Part shown: piece by piece, positions 62,677 to 64,000 of the stretch
Layout of the letters: every line of letters starts with the position of its first letter
How positions within the stretch are numbered: position 1 is the stretch's first letter
Assembly (NCBI RefSeq): GCF_001556105.1
Contig: NZ_LSIF01000051.1
Span: 30,646 to 94,645 of the forward strand
Reading direction: 5' to 3'
From: Pseudoxanthomonas mexicana
Lineage (GTDB): Bacteria > Pseudomonadota > Gammaproteobacteria > Xanthomonadales > Xanthomonadaceae
Length of the DNA: 64,000 nucleotides
Translations under genes and position numbers: made by a program
Notes under the pieces: model-generated
What the model was told of the DNA's origin: nothing
The model's database searches: none
Seen by the model: the letters and a program-made list of their open reading frames with translations, nothing else

Positions 62677-64000
62677 ATGAAGAAGCGTATGAAGATGAAG
62701 CTGCTGGATTACACGCTGATCGGCCTGCTTGCGGGCACCGCGCCGCTGGCGGGCGCGCAGACGACGGCGCCGGCCGCGCGCGACGGCGCCGACGAGCGGG
62801 CAGCCGTTGAGTGTTCGGGTGAGGCGTGCGAAAGCGGGGACGGCCTGTTGTTCCGCCTGCGCACGCGCAGCTACGACAAGCCGGTCACCCACGACACCAG
62901 CGAGAGGTCGTCTTCGCCGGCCTTGCAGCCCGACCGCCGCGTGACCATCGCGACCGAGCAGCCGGGCAAGGCGACCGCGATGGGCAAGTTCTCCATCGAC
63001 CTGCCGGGTGGCGGCGTCATCTGGGCGACGGAAGATCCCACGCTGGGCCAACCCGAGCTGTCGGTGTCCGCGCCATCGATGATCTCGTTCGACGGCCGTC
63101 GGATCACCAAGCCCGTGCAGTTCTACGTGCGCGGCAACTATCCGTCCTTCATCAAGCGCCTGGTGATTTCGCTGTACCGCAGCAGCGATGCCGACCTGAT
63201 CGAGCCGATCGCCACCGTGCCGCTGGATGTGGCCGGCGTGACCCGGGCCGACTGGGACGGCGCACTGCCGTCCAAGTACCCGTTCCGCAAGGGCGACGAG
63301 TTGGTCTACGTGCTGCGTGCCTACGGTGATGGCGACAGTTTCGACGAAACCTACCCGCGCACATTGCAGCTGGTCTCGCCGGAAGAAGCCGAGCGCGGCG
63401 CCAACCTGCTGCGTGACAGCGCCGAACGTGCGCTTGGCACCTCGCTGTCGAGCGAGCAGGCGCAGGCTCAGAGCCAGCTGGACGACGTGTTCTCCGGCAA
63501 CGGGCTGCGCCAGCAGAACATCCCGATGTACGGATCGCGCATCCGCATCCAGGGGCGCAACATCCCCGATCGCGCGCAGCTGACCATCAATGGCGAGCAG
63601 TATCCGGTCGACCTGCAGCGCAAGTTCGTCGCCGAATATCTCGTGCCGGTCGGCCGGCATCGCTTCGATATCGGCGTGGGCGGGGCCGGAGACAACCGAG
63701 GTCCCACGTCGCAGGCGGCCACGCACACGCTGGATGTCGACGTCACTGGCCGCTACTTCTTCGGGGTCGGCCTGGCCGATGTCACCATTGCGCAGAACAA
63801 GGTGAGCGGTTCGGGCGCGGCGTTCGCCAATGACACGAAGTACCAGGATGACGTGATCAGCGACGGCCGGCTGGCGTTCTACGGCAAGGCCAAGTACCGC
63901 GGCAAGTACCTGGTCACTGCGCAGGCCGATACCACACAGCGCGACCTCGACCGCCTGTTCAACGGGTTCACCAATGCCAATCCGCAGGACATCTTCCGTC
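62677..64000 (+). CDS. Large outer-membrane partner protein, 3' end missing
   Basis: A frame begins at ATG 62677 with AGGGG upstream and runs off the right edge after 441 residues. It has a signal peptide (LIGLLAGTAPLAGAQ), a Cys pair (ECSGEACES), several Ig-like strands (GRNIPDRAQLTINGEQYPVD) and then TGRYFFGVGLADVTIAQNKV and DGRLAFYGKAKYRGKYLVT. The last stretch resembles the long OmpA-family or TonB-receptor-like proteins that accompany DUF11 genes and continue into a beta-barrel. It starts 11 bp after the DUF11 gene, so the two form an operon. The barrel itself is outside the window. Confidence 0.8.
   Translation, partial: MKKRMKMKLLDYTLIGLLAGTAPLAGAQTTAPAARDGADERAAVECSGEACESGDGLLFRLRTRSYDKPVTHDTSERSSSPALQPDRRVTIATEQPGKATAMGKFSIDLPGGGVIWATEDPTLGQPELSVSAPSMISFDGRRITKPVQFYVRGNYPSFIKRLVISLYRSSDADLIEPIATVPLDVAGVTRADWDGALPSKYPFRKGDELVYVLRAYGDGDSFDETYPRTLQLVSPEEAERGANLLRDSAERALGTSLSSEQAQAQSQLDDVFSGNGLRQQNIPMYGSRIRIQGRNIPDRAQLTINGEQYPVDLQRKFVAEYLVPVGRHRFDIGVGGAGDNRGPTSQAATHTLDVDVTGRYFFGVGLADVTIAQNKVSGSGAAFANDTKYQDDVISDGRLAFYGKAKYRGKYLVTAQADTTQRDLDRLFNGFTNANPQDIFR

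Overview
The window is about two thirds G+C and carries dense, uninterrupted chromosomal genes. I read it as a chromosome segment of a gammaproteobacterium of the Xanthomonadaceae/Lysobacteraceae, most like Pseudoxanthomonas, Stenotrophomonas or Lysobacter. The reasons are the gene content (AceK, monomeric NADP-isocitrate dehydrogenase, a fused indolepyruvate oxidoreductase, gltB/gltD, exported TldD proteins) and three copies of the GTAG-type REP palindrome typical of Stenotrophomonas and its relatives. There are no rRNA or tRNA genes, insertion sequences, prophages or CRISPR arrays that I can see.

Layout, left half. Bases 1-5 kb hold a truncated Pat-type acyl-CoA synthetase/acetyltransferase, aceK and a LysR regulator with two matching dyad sites at its promoter. 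At 5.4-8.0 kb a small-GTPase/roadblock cluster is followed by a gamma-glutamylcyclotransferase-like gene. At 8.2-20.7 kb are monomeric isocitrate dehydrogenase, a lipoprotein, a LysM protein, queF, a chagasin-type inhibitor, a MltB-type transglycosylase, a hexose-6-phosphate mutarotase, an MFS transporter, a PepSY protein behind several palindromes, a BenE transporter, an internally duplicated methylglyoxal synthase and a zinc alcohol dehydrogenase. At 20.7-27.4 kb are gltD, gltB and an I78-type inhibitor.

Layout, middle. Bases 27.5-40.5 kb form one same-strand run of ten genes. In order of transcription they are two Tat-exported TldD paralogues, a PmbA-like partner, a DUF4159 protein, a small membrane protein, a MoxR ATPase, a DUF58 protein, a BatA-like protein, a large membrane protein with a His-rich loop, and a second large membrane protein. 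Most of the downstream members overlap by ATGA. I regard this as the best candidate for an undescribed envelope system. It is followed by an NYN/LOTUS protein, a DUF938 methyltransferase, the fused indolepyruvate oxidoreductase, a TPR protein and a gamma-glutamyltransferase.

Layout, right end. Bases 48.4-51.8 kb are a patch of small orphan genes separated by palindromic repeats. The patch contains one gene broken by an in-frame TGA and a degenerate 21-bp tandem array. Then come an ExeM/NucH-type nuclease, a membrane cytochrome c, and pgl and zwf. A GntR/HutC regulator faces zwf across a symmetric set of TGGTA half-sites. The window ends with a DUF11-repeat protein carrying OmpA-like C-terminal domains and the first part of its outer-membrane partner; this pair is the second candidate for a poorly described surface system.

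Metabolically, isocitrate dehydrogenase with AceK, glutamate synthase, zwf/pgl and methylglyoxal synthase all sit at carbon/nitrogen branch points. The other main theme is the cell envelope: MltB, LysM, MoxR/TldD, DUF11/OmpA and several lipoproteins.
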